This document shows positions 53,837-63,334 of a stretch of DNA of 64,000 nt, piece by piece (position 1 is the first letter of the stretch; each line of letters opens with the position of its first letter). The notes beneath the pieces are model-generated. The model did no database searches. It saw only the letters and a list, made by a program, of their open reading frames with translations, and was not told the DNA's origin. Origin of the DNA: Streptomyces sp. NBC_00557 (GTDB lineage Bacteria > Actinomycetota > Actinomycetes > Streptomycetales > Streptomycetaceae). The position numbers were made by a program, and so were the translations under genes. The stretch lies in NCBI RefSeq assembly GCF_036345995.1, contig NZ_CP107797.1, positions 278,740 to 342,739 on the forward strand, in the 5' to 3' direction.

Positions 53837-54982
53837 GTGAAAAGGACCATACGAGCTACCTGCACCGCGGTCGCCCTCACCGGCCTGCTCTGCGCCGTGG
53901 CCACCGCGCCCGCACAAGCGGCCACTCCCGTCGGATGGGAAGGGCAGGCACTCGACCTGTCCGCTGCGCAGCAGCAGAGCCAGGGTGACGGAGTGACGGT
54001 CGCGCTCCTCGACAGCGGGGTGGTGCCCGACCATCCAGCCCTGAAGGGAAAGGTGACCACCGGCCCCGACTACCGTCAGGACGGGCTGCACCTCGGGGAC
54101 CCGGACTGGGGACAGCACGGCACGGCCATGGCCTCGGACGTTCTCAAGGTGGCCCCGAAAGCCAAGATCCTCTCGGTGCGCGTCACCTCCGACAAAGACA
54201 ACGAGAAAAACCTGCCGAAAGAGTTGGAAGATCTGCGGAAGCAAAGCGATAGCCCGATCGCCGAAGGTATTCGCTACGCGGTCGACCATGGGGCCAACGT
54301 AATCTCCATGTCGATCGGTAGCGGAGACCTGTTCAGCAGCTTCAGCGGCTCCGAGGCCGAGGCCGTGGCTTATGCCATCCGTAAGGGCGTAACGCTACTC
54401 GCTTCAGCGGGCAACTCGGGCGACACACTCAACGAGAACTCGTACCCAGCCGGATACGCGGGCGTGATCGCGGTGGCCGCCACGAAACCCGGCGGTGGGC
54501 GCGCCGACTTCTCCACCGTGCACACCTACAACGATGTGGCCGCCCCCGGTGTCGGCATCATCAGCGCGAAGACCACCGGCGGTTACGAGCCGATCAACGG
54601 CACCTCCCCCGCATGCGCGCTGGCGGCCGGCGTGGTCGCGCTCATGAAGTCAAAGAACCCTAGCCTGAGCCCTGCCCAGACGAATGACGTCCTGATCGCC
54701 ACCGCCCACCACCCTGCAGGCGGTGAGAGTGCCCTGCTGGGATACGGACCGATCAATGCAGATGCAGCGGTGAAGGCGGCCACCTCGCCTCCCAAGGACA
54801 TGACAGGTCCGGTGGCTTACAAGGGCAGGGCACACTTCGCGGCTCCGGACGGCACATCGAAGACCACGCACCCGCCGCTGGAGCAAGGGATGTGGACCAC
54901 GGGCTTGCTTGCCGGCGGCGGAGGGTTGGTGGTCTTGGTCGGCGGTGTACTCCTCGCACGGTCGGGCCGTCGCATCCGCTAG
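53837..54982 (+). CDS. Mycosin-type S8 subtilisin protease (type VII secretion)
   Basis: This 381-residue membrane-anchored serine protease has a signal peptide (residues 1-28, ending APAQAA), the catalytic triad Asp59 (ALLDSGV), His94 (WGQHGTAMAS) and Ser257 (NGTSPACALAAG), the oxyanion Asn193 in SAGNSG, and a C-terminal membrane helix (about 352-372) with a short RSGRRIR tail. That is the plan of mycosin MycP, which matures or stabilises type VII secretion systems. No Ecc or WXG100 genes are present in the window, so it is isolated. The GTG start has GAGGGGTAAG upstream. Confidence 0.92.
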   Translation: MKRTIRATCTAVALTGLLCAVATAPAQAATPVGWEGQALDLSAAQQQSQGDGVTVALLDSGVVPDHPALKGKVTTGPDYRQDGLHLGDPDWGQHGTAMASDVLKVAPKAKILSVRVTSDKDNEKNLPKELEDLRKQSDSPIAEGIRYAVDHGANVISMSIGSGDLFSSFSGSEAEAVAYAIRKGVTLLASAGNSGDTLNENSYPAGYAGVIAVAATKPGGGRADFSTVHTYNDVAAPGVGIISAKTTGGYEPINGTSPACALAAGVVALMKSKNPSLSPAQTNDVLIATAHHPAGGESALLGYGPINADAAVKAATSPPKDMTGPVAYKGRAHFAAPDGTSKTTHPPLEQGMWTTGLLAGGGGLVVLVGGVLLARSGRRIR

Positions 54983-54988
54983 CAGGGA

Positions 54989-55014
54989 TCGCCCACCCGC
55001 GTCGGGGTGGGCGA
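54989..55014. terminator. Hairpin between convergent genes
   Basis: tcgcccacc (54989-54997) pairs with ggtgggcga (55006-55014), a 9-bp stem seven bases after the mycosin stop codon. Confidence 0.6.
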
Positions 55015-55092
55015 GGACCAGGCGGTGTGTCTGGGGGGGGAGTGGCGGTCTGCTTCCAAGGTGCGGGTCGTGTGAGCGGTGCGGGGTGTGGG

Positions 55093-55674
55093 TCAGGGGT
55101 CGGGTGGGAGTCGTTCGCCGGTTTCGGTGTCGTAGGCGACATCGGTCGGTGACAGGCGGTTCTGTCTCGAGGGCGGTTTTGTGCTTTTCTTCCATGTTTT
55201 TCTATCGGTGGCTGCGTGCACTGTCACGTCGGTGAGTGGGTCCTTGACTGGTACGACGATCTGGGGGTCCTTGGGATACCACTGGTCACTCTCGAGGGTG
55301 TTTTGGGCGGTGTTGCCTGTTGGGTCGTCGATATGCAGGAACTTGGTGGTGCGGTGGAAGTACGGGCGCAGTTCGATGACGACGCGCTGCTTGTCGGTGC
55401 TTCGTTGGGCGATGGCGTCTGTTTCGACATCGTCCATGTGCAGCTTGGCACCGGGGCGTTCTTTGTAGGCGGCGGCTTTGGCCTGCTGCTCATGGGTTTG
55501 CTGCTGGTCCTGGGTGTGCTGCACGACGCAGCTGCCGACGATGGCCAGGGCGGCGATCGCTGCAATGCAGGGCCGGGTGCGCCGGTGCGGTCGTGTCGAC
55601 TGGGTGCTGCGGTCCTGGGTGTATTCGGGACTCTCGGTGCCGAGGGCGATGACCTGCCTGCCTGCAGCCTGCAT
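55093..55674 (-). CDS. Small membrane-anchored protein of unknown function
   Basis: A minus-strand frame of 193 residues has one membrane helix (CIAAIAALAIVGSCVVQ, near residue 38) followed by a Gln/His-rich linker and an acidic extracellular part with VVIELRPYFHRTTKFLHIDD. I do not recognise it. The ATG at 55674 is chosen; the frame continues upstream into the transposase remnant and is not credible there. It reads towards the mycosin gene and may be an accessory of that locus or a lone orphan. Confidence 0.45.
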   Translation of the reverse strand: MQAAGRQVIALGTESPEYTQDRSTQSTRPHRRTRPCIAAIAALAIVGSCVVQHTQDQQQTHEQQAKAAAYKERPGAKLHMDDVETDAIAQRSTDKQRVVIELRPYFHRTTKFLHIDDPTGNTAQNTLESDQWYPKDPQIVVPVKDPLTDVTVHAATDRKTWKKSTKPPSRQNRLSPTDVAYDTETGERLPPDP

Positions 55675-55683
55675 CTGGAGGGC

Positions 55684-56481
55684 ATGGTGGAGAACCTCAG
55701 TCGGTGTGCGGACCGCATGCTCTTCGCCGCCCTGCCCGGATGCACCGTCACCCCTTCGCCCGGGCGCGTCAAGAAGGAGCCCGCCGACTGTGATGGGCCC
55801 CTGCTGACCTTCATGGAGTTCACCGCCGAGGTCCTGGCCTGGACGACGTGGTGGAACACCGAGCACCGCCCTGACGGCTTGACCGGCCAGACCCCCATCG
55901 GGGCATGGCAGGTGGATCCCTCGCCGTTCTCCAACATCTCTGAGGCCGCTCTATGGGCTCTGATGCTGGAGGACGACGGCCGGGTGCGGAAGCTGACCAG
56001 CCACGGCGTGCGCTGGCGAGGCCGCGACTACGTCGGTGCGTGGATGGCCGGCCGGGTCGGCCGCAGTATCCGTATCCGCTACATGCCTCATCGCGATCAC
56101 GAGATCGAGGTCTTCGACCCCGCCGGGCAGCACCTCGGATCCGCTCACCTCGCCGACGCCGCCAAGCCCGAGCAACTCGATGCCCTGCGCCGCACCCGTA
56201 CCGCACGAGCGCGCCGCCTGCGCGAGGAGGCCAAGAAGGCTCAGGCTCTGCGCCGGCAGCGCTTCGCCCCGGCCACCGTTCCCACGCCCGCGCAGCGCCT
56301 GGGCGCCGTGACGGCAGCCGAAGCCGTCTCCGGACTCCAAGCCGCGGCCCACAGCGACATGGCCACCCTCGCCCTCCCCGGCCTGATCCCACCCGCACCG
56401 CCACCCGAGGACTGGAACACCCCGCCCAGCCTGCGCCCCACACCCGGGCCTCAGCCCGCCGACGGCGAAGGAACGCGATGA
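55684..56481 (+). pseudogene. C-terminal part of a Mu/TniA-type transposase
   Basis: The frame begins MVENLSRCADRMLFAALPG, which corresponds to the segment holding the last catalytic Glu of DDE transposases, and continues with the Mu-type C-terminal beta-barrel (WWNTEHRPDGLTGQTPIGAW, RVRKLTSHGVRWRGRDYVG). The catalytic Asp residues are missing, so the gene is 5'-truncated. Its stop overlaps the start of an AAA gene (ATGA), which preserves the original tniA-tniB order. Confidence 0.75.
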
Positions 56482-57241
56482 CAGGCCAGCTGCCACCCCG
56501 GGAAACGGACCACCACACGCAGCTCCCTGACGCTGCAGTGGTGACAACCCGCGCGCTCCTGGCCGCCCGGGAGAACATCACGGACACGATCGAGGCCGGG
56601 GCGATGATGTGCCTCCACGGCCCGGCCGGCGTTGGTAAAACCCTCGCCGCCAATGTCTGCCTGCGCGAGCTCGAACGAGCCCGTGGTGAGGAGGTCTGCC
56701 GGATCGCTTTCCGGGCTCGCCCCACCGCCCGCGCGGTGCGCCACGAACTCTTCGCAGCGCTCGGTTTGCCGGGCGAACCTCCGCGTCACCCGTCCGAGTT
56801 CGACCGGTTGCTCCTGGACTCCCTCGCAGCCCAGCCGCGTACGTTGGTCGTGGACGAAGCGCAGTGGCTCAATCGGGAGACGTTTCGAGTACTTCCGGTT
56901 CGTCTGGGATCACCCGTACTCGCAGATCGCGATCGTCTTCGCCGGTGGTGAAGGCGCGCACAGCGTGTTGCGAAAGGAGCCGATGCTCTCCTCGCGCATC
57001 TTCATCTGGCAGCACGTCACCAGGCTCACCCTGGGAGAAGTTCGGCAGGTCCCCGCTCTACCATCCGATCTGGGCCAGAACCGACCCCGAAGACATCGTC
57101 TTCGCCGACCGCCACGCAGCGCACGGCAACTTCCGCAACTGGGCCCGGCTCACCGCCCACACCCTCACCGCCCTCCAACGGACAGGCCGCCCGAACCCTG
57201 ACCGGGAAACGCTCCGCTGGGCCTTCAGCAGACTCGCATGA
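56478..57241 (+). pseudogene. TniB/IstB-like AAA ATPase, frameshifted
   Basis: The first part (MTGQLPPRETDHHTQ, Walker A as LHGPAGVGKTLAAN, Walker B as LVVDEAQW) is in one frame to about 56880. It continues as FEYFRFVWDHPYSQIAIVFA in a second frame to about 57050, and as YHPIWARTDPEDIVFADRHA and RNWARLTAHTLTALQRTG in a third to the stop. Two frameshifts inactivate this transposition helper. With the preceding gene it is a relic of an older transposon of the same general class as the intact one to the right. Confidence 0.8.
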
Positions 57242-57661
57242 ACGTGGCGCTGCCTCAGAAACCTGACGCGCTGCCGCGTTGCGCCATGCTCCGAGTCCAC
57301 CCATGCGGGAGGTACGGCACACGGTCTCCTCGTGCCTGCCCTCTGCGGTGGCCGCCGGTTCCGGGTGCCGGCCGGTGACGCGGCTCCACTCGTCCGGTGA
57401 CGCCTGTCGCTGATCAGTTAATGTGCGCAGTGGTGCGTGTGCTGACCTGGGGTTTCGCAGTTTGGTTGAACGGGTTGGTGCTGGGCTTGGCTCGCTGATT
57501 CTGCACAGGGGTGTGACTTGTCAGCCGTCTGACCTGTGGTGTCGGTCGGGCCGGGCGCCGGTGTGCAGGTTGGTTGGGTGCTGCGCAGTTTGAGTGGTTG
57601 CCGGTGGTGCGGGACGGCTCGGCGTGTGGGCTGTGTGGCCCTGTACGGGGTGTGGGAGTGC
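57242..57661. other. Left flank of the Tn7-like element
   Basis: About 420 bp without a gene. TGCGCAG occurs at 57424-57430 and within CTGCGCAG at 57581-57588, matching motifs at the far end of the transposon. These are candidate transposase-binding sites, so the left transposon end probably lies here. The exact boundary is not resolved. Confidence 0.5.
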
Positions 57662-58450
57662 TCAGTTGCCCAGGCCGCGTTCCAGCATGTGCACGGTGGT
57701 CTCGCTCAGTTCGACGGTCTGTCCGGTCAGCGCGAGCACGGTGTTGAACTTGGTGAACAGGTCTGCCAGGCGGTTGAGGAGTTGGGCGTCACGGAGCCGC
57801 TGGATGAGGTTGGGGCGGCGGGTGAGGGCGCCATATGCGGCGTCGGTGGTTGTCTCCAGGGCGTAGCGGCCGCGCAGGCGGGCTTGCTGGACGGCGGCGA
57901 GCATGTCGTTGAGCCGGGTGAGGAGGAACTGCTTGTCGGCCTCGTTGAGTTCGGAGGCCAGGACGGCCTCGATGAGGTCGTTGATCATGGTGGTGAGGTG
58001 TTGGCCGTCGGTGTCGGTCAGGCCGGCCTCGACCTGAGCTCGGCGTAGCTCGTGGGCGCAGCCGAGCAGGCTGTAGATCGCGGCGCTGCTGTCCGCGTCG
58101 CCGTCCTTGCTGAAGTGCTGCCACACGTGGGAGACCTGGTGGCCGGCTTGAGCGGAGGCCAGCATGGCGGCTTCGACACCGGCCAGGGGACGGAGCATGT
58201 AGTCCTGTTGCTCGGGATCGCTCACCACGGCCCCGACTGCTTGGCGGACTTGCTGGGGCAGCATCATCGCTGCGGACAGACGTGCGAAGAATTCAGCGCT
58301 GTCTGTGGCGAGGGGTGTCTCCTCGTAGGTGAGCGCCCGGGCCCAGGCATTCCAATTGCTCACGTTGGGGCCTAGTTCCTTGCCGGCCTTGCAGAAGTCG
58401 ATGAGGAGGGCGTGGAGTCTCTCGGCCGGGTTGTCGACGCACTCTGTCAC
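57662..58450 (-). CDS. Helical protein of unknown function, probable transposon cargo
   Basis: This 262-residue protein starts MTECVDNPAERLHALLIDFC and is almost entirely predicted helical (for example LIEAVLASELNEADKQFLLT). It has no recognised domain, signal peptide or membrane helix. It is the last gene of the minus-strand transposon operon, 61 bp after tniQ, and lies inside the presumed element. Unknown cargo in this position often has defence or stability roles, but nothing in the sequence proves this. Confidence 0.6.
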   Translation of the reverse strand: MTECVDNPAERLHALLIDFCKAGKELGPNVSNWNAWARALTYEETPLATDSAEFFARLSAAMMLPQQVRQAVGAVVSDPEQQDYMLRPLAGVEAAMLASAQAGHQVSHVWQHFSKDGDADSSAAIYSLLGCAHELRRAQVEAGLTDTDGQHLTTMINDLIEAVLASELNEADKQFLLTRLNDMLAAVQQARLRGRYALETTTDAAYGALTRRPNLIQRLRDAQLLNRLADLFTKFNTVLALTGQTVELSETTVHMLERGLGN

Positions 58451-58511
58451 TCCGTCAGCGTAGCGGGGAGGACGGTGGGGCGGGGCGGGCCGATGTGTTC
58501 AGGCTTGCTGG

Positions 58512-59558
58512 TCATGGTGGTGTGCCGGGGCTGACATCTACGGCCTGGGCCGTTTTCGGTGGGTGGTAGCCGAGGTGGGTGAGTTCGGTTGGGCCTGGCT
58601 GGCGGTACGTCCATCGCGGGTGTGCACCGGGGTGGGGGCTGGGGGCGTAGTTGATCCGGTGGTTGAGCCGGTGGGGGTAGAGGGCCGGGTCTTGAAGCCA
58701 GGGCCGGCCCAGGAGGGCGGCGATGGCGTTGTGGACGGGTGGTGCGCTCTGGGGTCGTTCGAGGGCCAGAAGCGTTCGGGGGTGGTGGGCGATGTATTGG
58801 GCGAGGGTGATGGTTTCGGGGTAGGTGATGGCTGCTCGGGCGAGGGCGTACCACAGGCGGGTGCGCTTGTTGCTGGCGATGCGGCGGGCGCGTGCGGGCC
58901 AGATGCGTTCTTGCGCGGGTGCTGTGCGCCGCCAGGCTTCGGTCAGGGACGTGGCCTGTGCGAGGGCGTGGTCGGCCGCGGTGCCCCAGCGGCGAAGGAA
59001 GCGGATGTGGGTGCGGTGGGCGGCGAGGATCTCCGGGGTGTGCCCCAGATCAGCGTGTTCGATGGGCAGTTGGGTGCCGGCGAGGGTGTGGCGGCCGAGC
59101 ATCCAGGTGTGGTGACGGCGGCAGATGAGGCGGCTGTCGGGCAGGTACTGGCGGACGGGGTGTCTGTGGCCGGTGCGGGCGAGGGTGCAGCCAGGGCAGC
59201 CGGTGACGGCGTTTACCGGGGCGGGCTGGAGCCGGGCGCGGGCGGAGGCGGGGTTGGGCTTGTCGCGGTACTGGTCCCACTGGGGGAGGGCGTAGGAGAG
59301 ATGTTCCTCCGGGACCCCGGTGAACGAGGCGATCAGGCGGCGGCTCGGAGCGTTCAGGTACAGCTCGATGCCGGTGTGGGGGGCGTGTGGCTGGGTGCGT
59401 TCCTTCTTGAGGTGGGGGCGGGGGATGCCCAGGCCGTTCAGCAGTTCTGCGGTGGTCAGGTGGTGGCGGCGGGCCAGGCGCTGGATGTAGGAGGCGGTGG
59501 TCTCCCATTGCAGCGGGGCCACGCGCCGGATGCTGGGGCGCGGGGGAGCGCTGGGCAT
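58512..59558 (-). CDS. tniQ: TniQ-family target-selection protein
   Basis: This 348-residue protein has RVAPLQWETTASYIQRLARR near the start, typical of the TniQ domain, then a zinc-binding pair of cysteines with a later histidine/cysteine set (VTGCPGCTLARTGHRHPVRQ, RLICRRHHTWML). TniQ links the AAA ATPase to the target in Tn5053/Tn7-type transposons. The ATG at 59558 lies just before the tniB stop; an in-frame extension overlapping tniB is unlikely. Confidence 0.85.
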   Translation of the reverse strand: MPSAPPRPSIRRVAPLQWETTASYIQRLARRHHLTTAELLNGLGIPRPHLKKERTQPHAPHTGIELYLNAPSRRLIASFTGVPEEHLSYALPQWDQYRDKPNPASARARLQPAPVNAVTGCPGCTLARTGHRHPVRQYLPDSRLICRRHHTWMLGRHTLAGTQLPIEHADLGHTPEILAAHRTHIRFLRRWGTAADHALAQATSLTEAWRRTAPAQERIWPARARRIASNKRTRLWYALARAAITYPETITLAQYIAHHPRTLLALERPQSAPPVHNAIAALLGRPWLQDPALYPHRLNHRINYAPSPHPGAHPRWTYRQPGPTELTHLGYHPPKTAQAVDVSPGTPP

Positions 59559-59559
59559 G

Positions 59560-60561
59560 TCAGGTCCTGGCCGGTGGCCGTGCGGTCTGTTCGGCGAGTT
59601 GGTCGACCTCGATGTCCGCCAGCAGCCGTTTGTTGATCTTTTCGGTGCCGTCGAGGATCGCGGCGATGGCGGCTTCCCTGACGAGGGCGGAAAGGCTGCC
59701 GATCCTGCCGGCGGTGCGCTGGTGGAGGTAGGCGGCGTGTCGTGTGAGGGTGCCGGGGCGGTGGTGGGTAAGCCGCAGGGCGCTTTCCATGCCGCCGACC
59801 AGGCCTTCCCAGGCTGTGCGCTGTGTGGTGCTGCCGTAGGCCAGGGGAGGGTTGCGCACCATCTTGAACCGCCCGGCCAGCTGCGCACCGCGGTTGCCGG
59901 TCAACAGCGGGGAGGCCTCGATGGCGACGCCGGCATAGACGAACGTGGCGGGGATGCGTTCGCTGAGGTGCTTCATCTGGTCGGAGGTCTCGGCGCCGAC
60001 GCGGGTGCGGGTGTTGAGTAGATGGACGTCGTCGACGAGGACGAGCTGGGTCGCCAGATCGCGAAGGGCGCCGCAGACGATGTCGGTGATCCGCGCCTGG
60101 TTCATCGTCTTTCCGATGGGCAGGTCGAGGAACCGGGCCAGCTCGGAGACCAGCATCTTCGGTGTGGCGGCGGGCGGTACGGACAGGAAGATCACGGGCA
60201 GTCGCTCGCCGGTGCCGGTGTGGCGGGCCCGGTCGGCGAGGTGGAAGGACCGCCCGAGCTGCTGCAGAGCGGTGGTCTTTCCGGTGGTGGGCGGCCCGGA
60301 GATCATCAGCCCCCGCCGGGCGGTGCCGTTGTGGTGCCGGTTGAGGATCATCAGCCGCCGCAGGGTGAGGGAGATCTTGTCCATGACCGGGGTGGAGAGG
60401 ATCACGAACTGGGAGTGGTAGTCGAGGCGCTCCTGAAGCGTCCACGGGCCCGGGCCCGACAGGCGAGGGGGTTCGGCATCGAGGAACTGCATCCACTCCC
60501 GCCATGTGGTCGGTGAGGCGAACGGGCCGGTGTGTGCGGCTGCCTGGCCGGGGACTACCAC
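59560..60561 (-). CDS. tniB: TniB-like AAA+ ATPase of the transposon
   Basis: This 333-residue AAA protein has Walker A as MISGPPTTGKTTAL near residue 86 and Walker B as LVLVDDVHLLN near residue 172. Such proteins bind target DNA and stimulate the transposase in Tn5053/Tn7-like elements. The GTG start overlaps the tniA stop by 7 bp. Confidence 0.88.
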   Translation of the reverse strand: MVVPGQAAAHTGPFASPTTWREWMQFLDAEPPRLSGPGPWTLQERLDYHSQFVILSTPVMDKISLTLRRLMILNRHHNGTARRGLMISGPPTTGKTTALQQLGRSFHLADRARHTGTGERLPVIFLSVPPAATPKMLVSELARFLDLPIGKTMNQARITDIVCGALRDLATQLVLVDDVHLLNTRTRVGAETSDQMKHLSERIPATFVYAGVAIEASPLLTGNRGAQLAGRFKMVRNPPLAYGSTTQRTAWEGLVGGMESALRLTHHRPGTLTRHAAYLHQRTAGRIGSLSALVREAAIAAILDGTEKINKRLLADIEVDQLAEQTARPPART

Positions 60562-62618
60562 TGCTCTGCCTCCTGATGGGCGTCGAAGACTTCCCAGGCA
60601 TCAGCTGTGCCGGCGACCGGATCGTCGGCGTCGTCCTGATTGGGCTCCTCTTCGCTCAGCCGACTCACCTCTCGGGTCCCGAGCACGCCGGTGTCCGCCT
60701 GTGGGAGCACGCCCGTGGGACCTGCCCCCAAGCCGGTGGCCGGCTCCTGGCCGCGGGTACCGGCGGTCTTGCCGCCGGCGCGACGCAGGAGTTCGTCGAG
60801 TGCGCGGGCGAGGTGTTCCTCGTGTTCGGCACGTCCTGCGCGTTGGTCGACGACGGTACGGATATGCCGCCAGGCGGTGTCGGTGAAGGGTCGGCTGACC
60901 AAAGTGCGGTGGATCCATCCCGCCTCGGCCCAGCCGGTGGGCAGACGCACCCAGCAGCGTGAGGGCTCGTAGGGGTTGTAGTGGACCTCCCACTTGCCGT
61001 CCGGCGCGGTGGAACGCTGCCGGTGGCCGTTGAGGGCCTTGCTGTCGTAGGTGCGGTAATCGAACCGGATGCCCTCGGCGCCGATCGCACACCGCCGGGC
61101 GGGGAGCAGCTCGATGTAGTCGGCGGCTCTCAGAGGGACAGGCACGTGCCCGGCGATGCCGACCAGGGCCGCCCACATCTCGTTGGGCGTGAGCGCCAGC
61201 TTGGGCATCAGAGGGTGGCATAGTGCCCGGTGCCGCCGTTCCTGCCACCCACTGACCACCCACTCGTCCAGCAGGTCCTGAAGCTGGGGCAGGGTCCAGC
61301 AGGCTTCGTCCTCGACGCGGTGGCCGCGCCGGCTGATGTGGCAGCCGGTGTAGCCGGAGACGTATTGCGCGAACAGCGTCCCCACCGATCCGAAGCCGCG
61401 CTCCACGTGGCCCTTCGCGGGCGCGGACGCGGGCGGGCACGGCTGGACAGAGATTCCCAGATGCTCGGCGGCCGCGAGAAAGCACTGGGAAATGAACACC
61501 TTTCCCTGGTCGATGACGACCGTGGACGGGAAGATCACCGGTCGCGCAGCAGCGCCCTGCATCCGGGCATCGATGCTTAACAGCCGCTCGTAGGGGATCA
61601 CCGAGGAGGCCATCGCCAGCACTTCGGGCCAGGCGGGCCGCAGGGGCTCGGGCACGACGGTCTGCGCGAGGAGGACTGCCGCGTCGACCGCCTTCGTTCC
61701 CCGCGGGCGCAGCACGGCAGCGGTGATACTGCGGGTGGCCACGTCCATGGCCATGGTCAGTTCCAGCCGCCCGATGCGCCCGTCCTCGAGCACGGCCAGT
61801 ACGTCCAGCGGGGTGCTGTCCATCATGACGAGCTCGCCGGGCCGCGCTACGACGGTGGGCGTGAACGGCGGCTCAGGCCGACTCGTCCGCCAGCGCTGCT
61901 GCACCGCAGGGCCCAGCAGCCCCTGGCCGTCGGCGACCGCATGGACCAGCCGATTGAACGTAGCCACCGGCGGCACCTTCACCGTGCCTGGTCCGTAGGC
62001 GTCCTGCAGCAGCCAGCCCACCTGCCGACGCAGTCGGCTCAGCGTCCCGGTGGACCGCTCCCGCTGCGCCTCCAGCGCTGCCCTGATGGCGTTGACCACC
62101 CGCTCGTCGGCACGCCCCCACGGCGACCTCGCTCGTGTCGTACGCCCGTCGACCAGCCCCCACACGCCCTGCCTGCGGTAGCGGGTGCGCATGCGCCGTA
62201 CCGTGGCCACGCTGACCGGCTCCCCCTGCTCGGTGAGCTCCGCCGCCTTGGCAGCCTCCCGCTCGGCGAGGCTGCGCAACTCCGGGTCGAACTCCTCGCG
62301 CGGAGCACCCCTCCCGTCTGGCTCCGGATGACCCGTCTCGACCTCGCGGATGTGCCGCTCCCAGGCCAGAGCCTTCTCGCGGACGCCTGCCTCAAGGCTG
62401 GCCAACGGCCCCCACACCGGCGCCCGGCGCGGCTCGGCACAGCCGGCCACCACACAGAAGTCCTCGTCTGCATACAGCTGCGTGAGCAGGAGCACCTGGA
62501 CGCTCCCGTCCTCATCCACGATCCGGCATCGAGGCCCGTCCAGCCCCGCCAGAGTGAACACACCACCGGCGAAGCGGATCTGGTCTCCCACCTCCACCAC
62601 ATGCCGCACAGTGCTCAC
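60555..62618 (-). CDS. tniA: TniA/TnsB-like DDE transposase of the transposon
   Basis: This 687-residue transposase has an N-terminal DNA-binding region, a helix-turn-helix near EQGEPVSVATVRRMRTRYRR, and the DDE triad in VMMDSTPLDVL, VVIDQGKVFIS and KGHVERGFGSV, followed by the Mu-type C-terminal barrel. The acidic tail (SEEEPNQDDADDPVAG) may contact TniB. The GTG start overlaps the TnsA-like stop (GTGA), so both are co-translated. Confidence 0.92.
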   Translation of the reverse strand: MSTVRHVVEVGDQIRFAGGVFTLAGLDGPRCRIVDEDGSVQVLLLTQLYADEDFCVVAGCAEPRRAPVWGPLASLEAGVREKALAWERHIREVETGHPEPDGRGAPREEFDPELRSLAEREAAKAAELTEQGEPVSVATVRRMRTRYRRQGVWGLVDGRTTRARSPWGRADERVVNAIRAALEAQRERSTGTLSRLRRQVGWLLQDAYGPGTVKVPPVATFNRLVHAVADGQGLLGPAVQQRWRTSRPEPPFTPTVVARPGELVMMDSTPLDVLAVLEDGRIGRLELTMAMDVATRSITAAVLRPRGTKAVDAAVLLAQTVVPEPLRPAWPEVLAMASSVIPYERLLSIDARMQGAAARPVIFPSTVVIDQGKVFISQCFLAAAEHLGISVQPCPPASAPAKGHVERGFGSVGTLFAQYVSGYTGCHISRRGHRVEDEACWTLPQLQDLLDEWVVSGWQERRHRALCHPLMPKLALTPNEMWAALVGIAGHVPVPLRAADYIELLPARRCAIGAEGIRFDYRTYDSKALNGHRQRSTAPDGKWEVHYNPYEPSRCWVRLPTGWAEAGWIHRTLVSRPFTDTAWRHIRTVVDQRAGRAEHEEHLARALDELLRRAGGKTAGTRGQEPATGLGAGPTGVLPQADTGVLGTREVSRLSEEEPNQDDADDPVAGTADAWEVFDAHQEAEQW

Positions 62619-63334
62619 CGCTCGTGCCGTCCGGCCGCGGCAACCAGAGTGCTTTCGGTGAGCGGCCGGTCCAGCGCCGCGGTCAGTTCACCACTCCACA
62701 AGCCGTGGTAGACGACCGGCAAGGTCCGGATCACATCACCGAGCGCGGCAGCCCCCTCCACCAAGGGCCGTCGAGACGCGAAGACGTCACGCAACCGGCC
62801 TGGACGGACACTGCCCGCGCAGCGCGGGTGGCGGTACCCCGACAGCCAGCGCACGTTGGCCACCACCACCGGATCCGCGGCAGGCTCGACCCGGTACTGC
62901 CATCCCACCTCCTGCGCACACTCCTCCAGCACAGCCTGCACACCGGCAAGACGGCGCGGTGGGAAGCCGGCACCGAGGCAGTCCACGAGCACGTGACCTC
63001 CGTCAGCGAGGCGCGCGGCCAGCTGAGGAGCATGGGCTACCACCCGCCTGCCGTCCCGCCACACGAATTCCAGCGGGCGGCACGCCAGCCCTACCACCCG
63101 CCGTTCCTGGTCCAGCAGCATCAGGCGGTCCCTCATCGCCGTGCTCCCGTAAGCCACCAACCGACCCGTGGTGGCCGCCCACCACCAACCAGGAGCCAAC
63201 CTTCTGCCCCGGCGCACCGCGAAGCCACGCACCGGCGGGCAGTCAGCCGGCGCCAGTTCAGCGGCCACCTCCAGCCACGACCGCTGCTCTGGCAGACCGT
63301 TCGCGCCGATGAACCGCACATCGACATCCCTCAC
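62615..63334 (-). CDS. TnsA-like endonuclease family protein with altered active site
   Basis: About 240 residues with the pattern of TnsA-type restriction-fold proteins: ERRVVGLACRPLEFVWRDGR, then HAPQLAARLADGGHVLVDC, and VGWQYRVEPAADPVVVANVR with RWLSGYRHPR. In active relatives the second block normally contains an aspartate after HxP and a lysine after the second strand (DxK); here it reads HAPQL and VDCLG, so both expected catalytic residues are missing. It is the first gene of the transposon operon, upstream of tniA. The start is uncertain: a GTG at 63334 is used, and a TTG at 63415 is possible. Confidence 0.7.
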   Translation of the reverse strand: MRDVDVRFIGANGLPEQRSWLEVAAELAPADCPPVRGFAVRRGRRLAPGWWWAATTGRLVAYGSTAMRDRLMLLDQERRVVGLACRPLEFVWRDGRRVVAHAPQLAARLADGGHVLVDCLGAGFPPRRLAGVQAVLEECAQEVGWQYRVEPAADPVVVANVRWLSGYRHPRCAGSVRPGRLRDVFASRRPLVEGAAALGDVIRTLPVVYHGLWSGELTAALDRPLTESTLVAAAGRHER

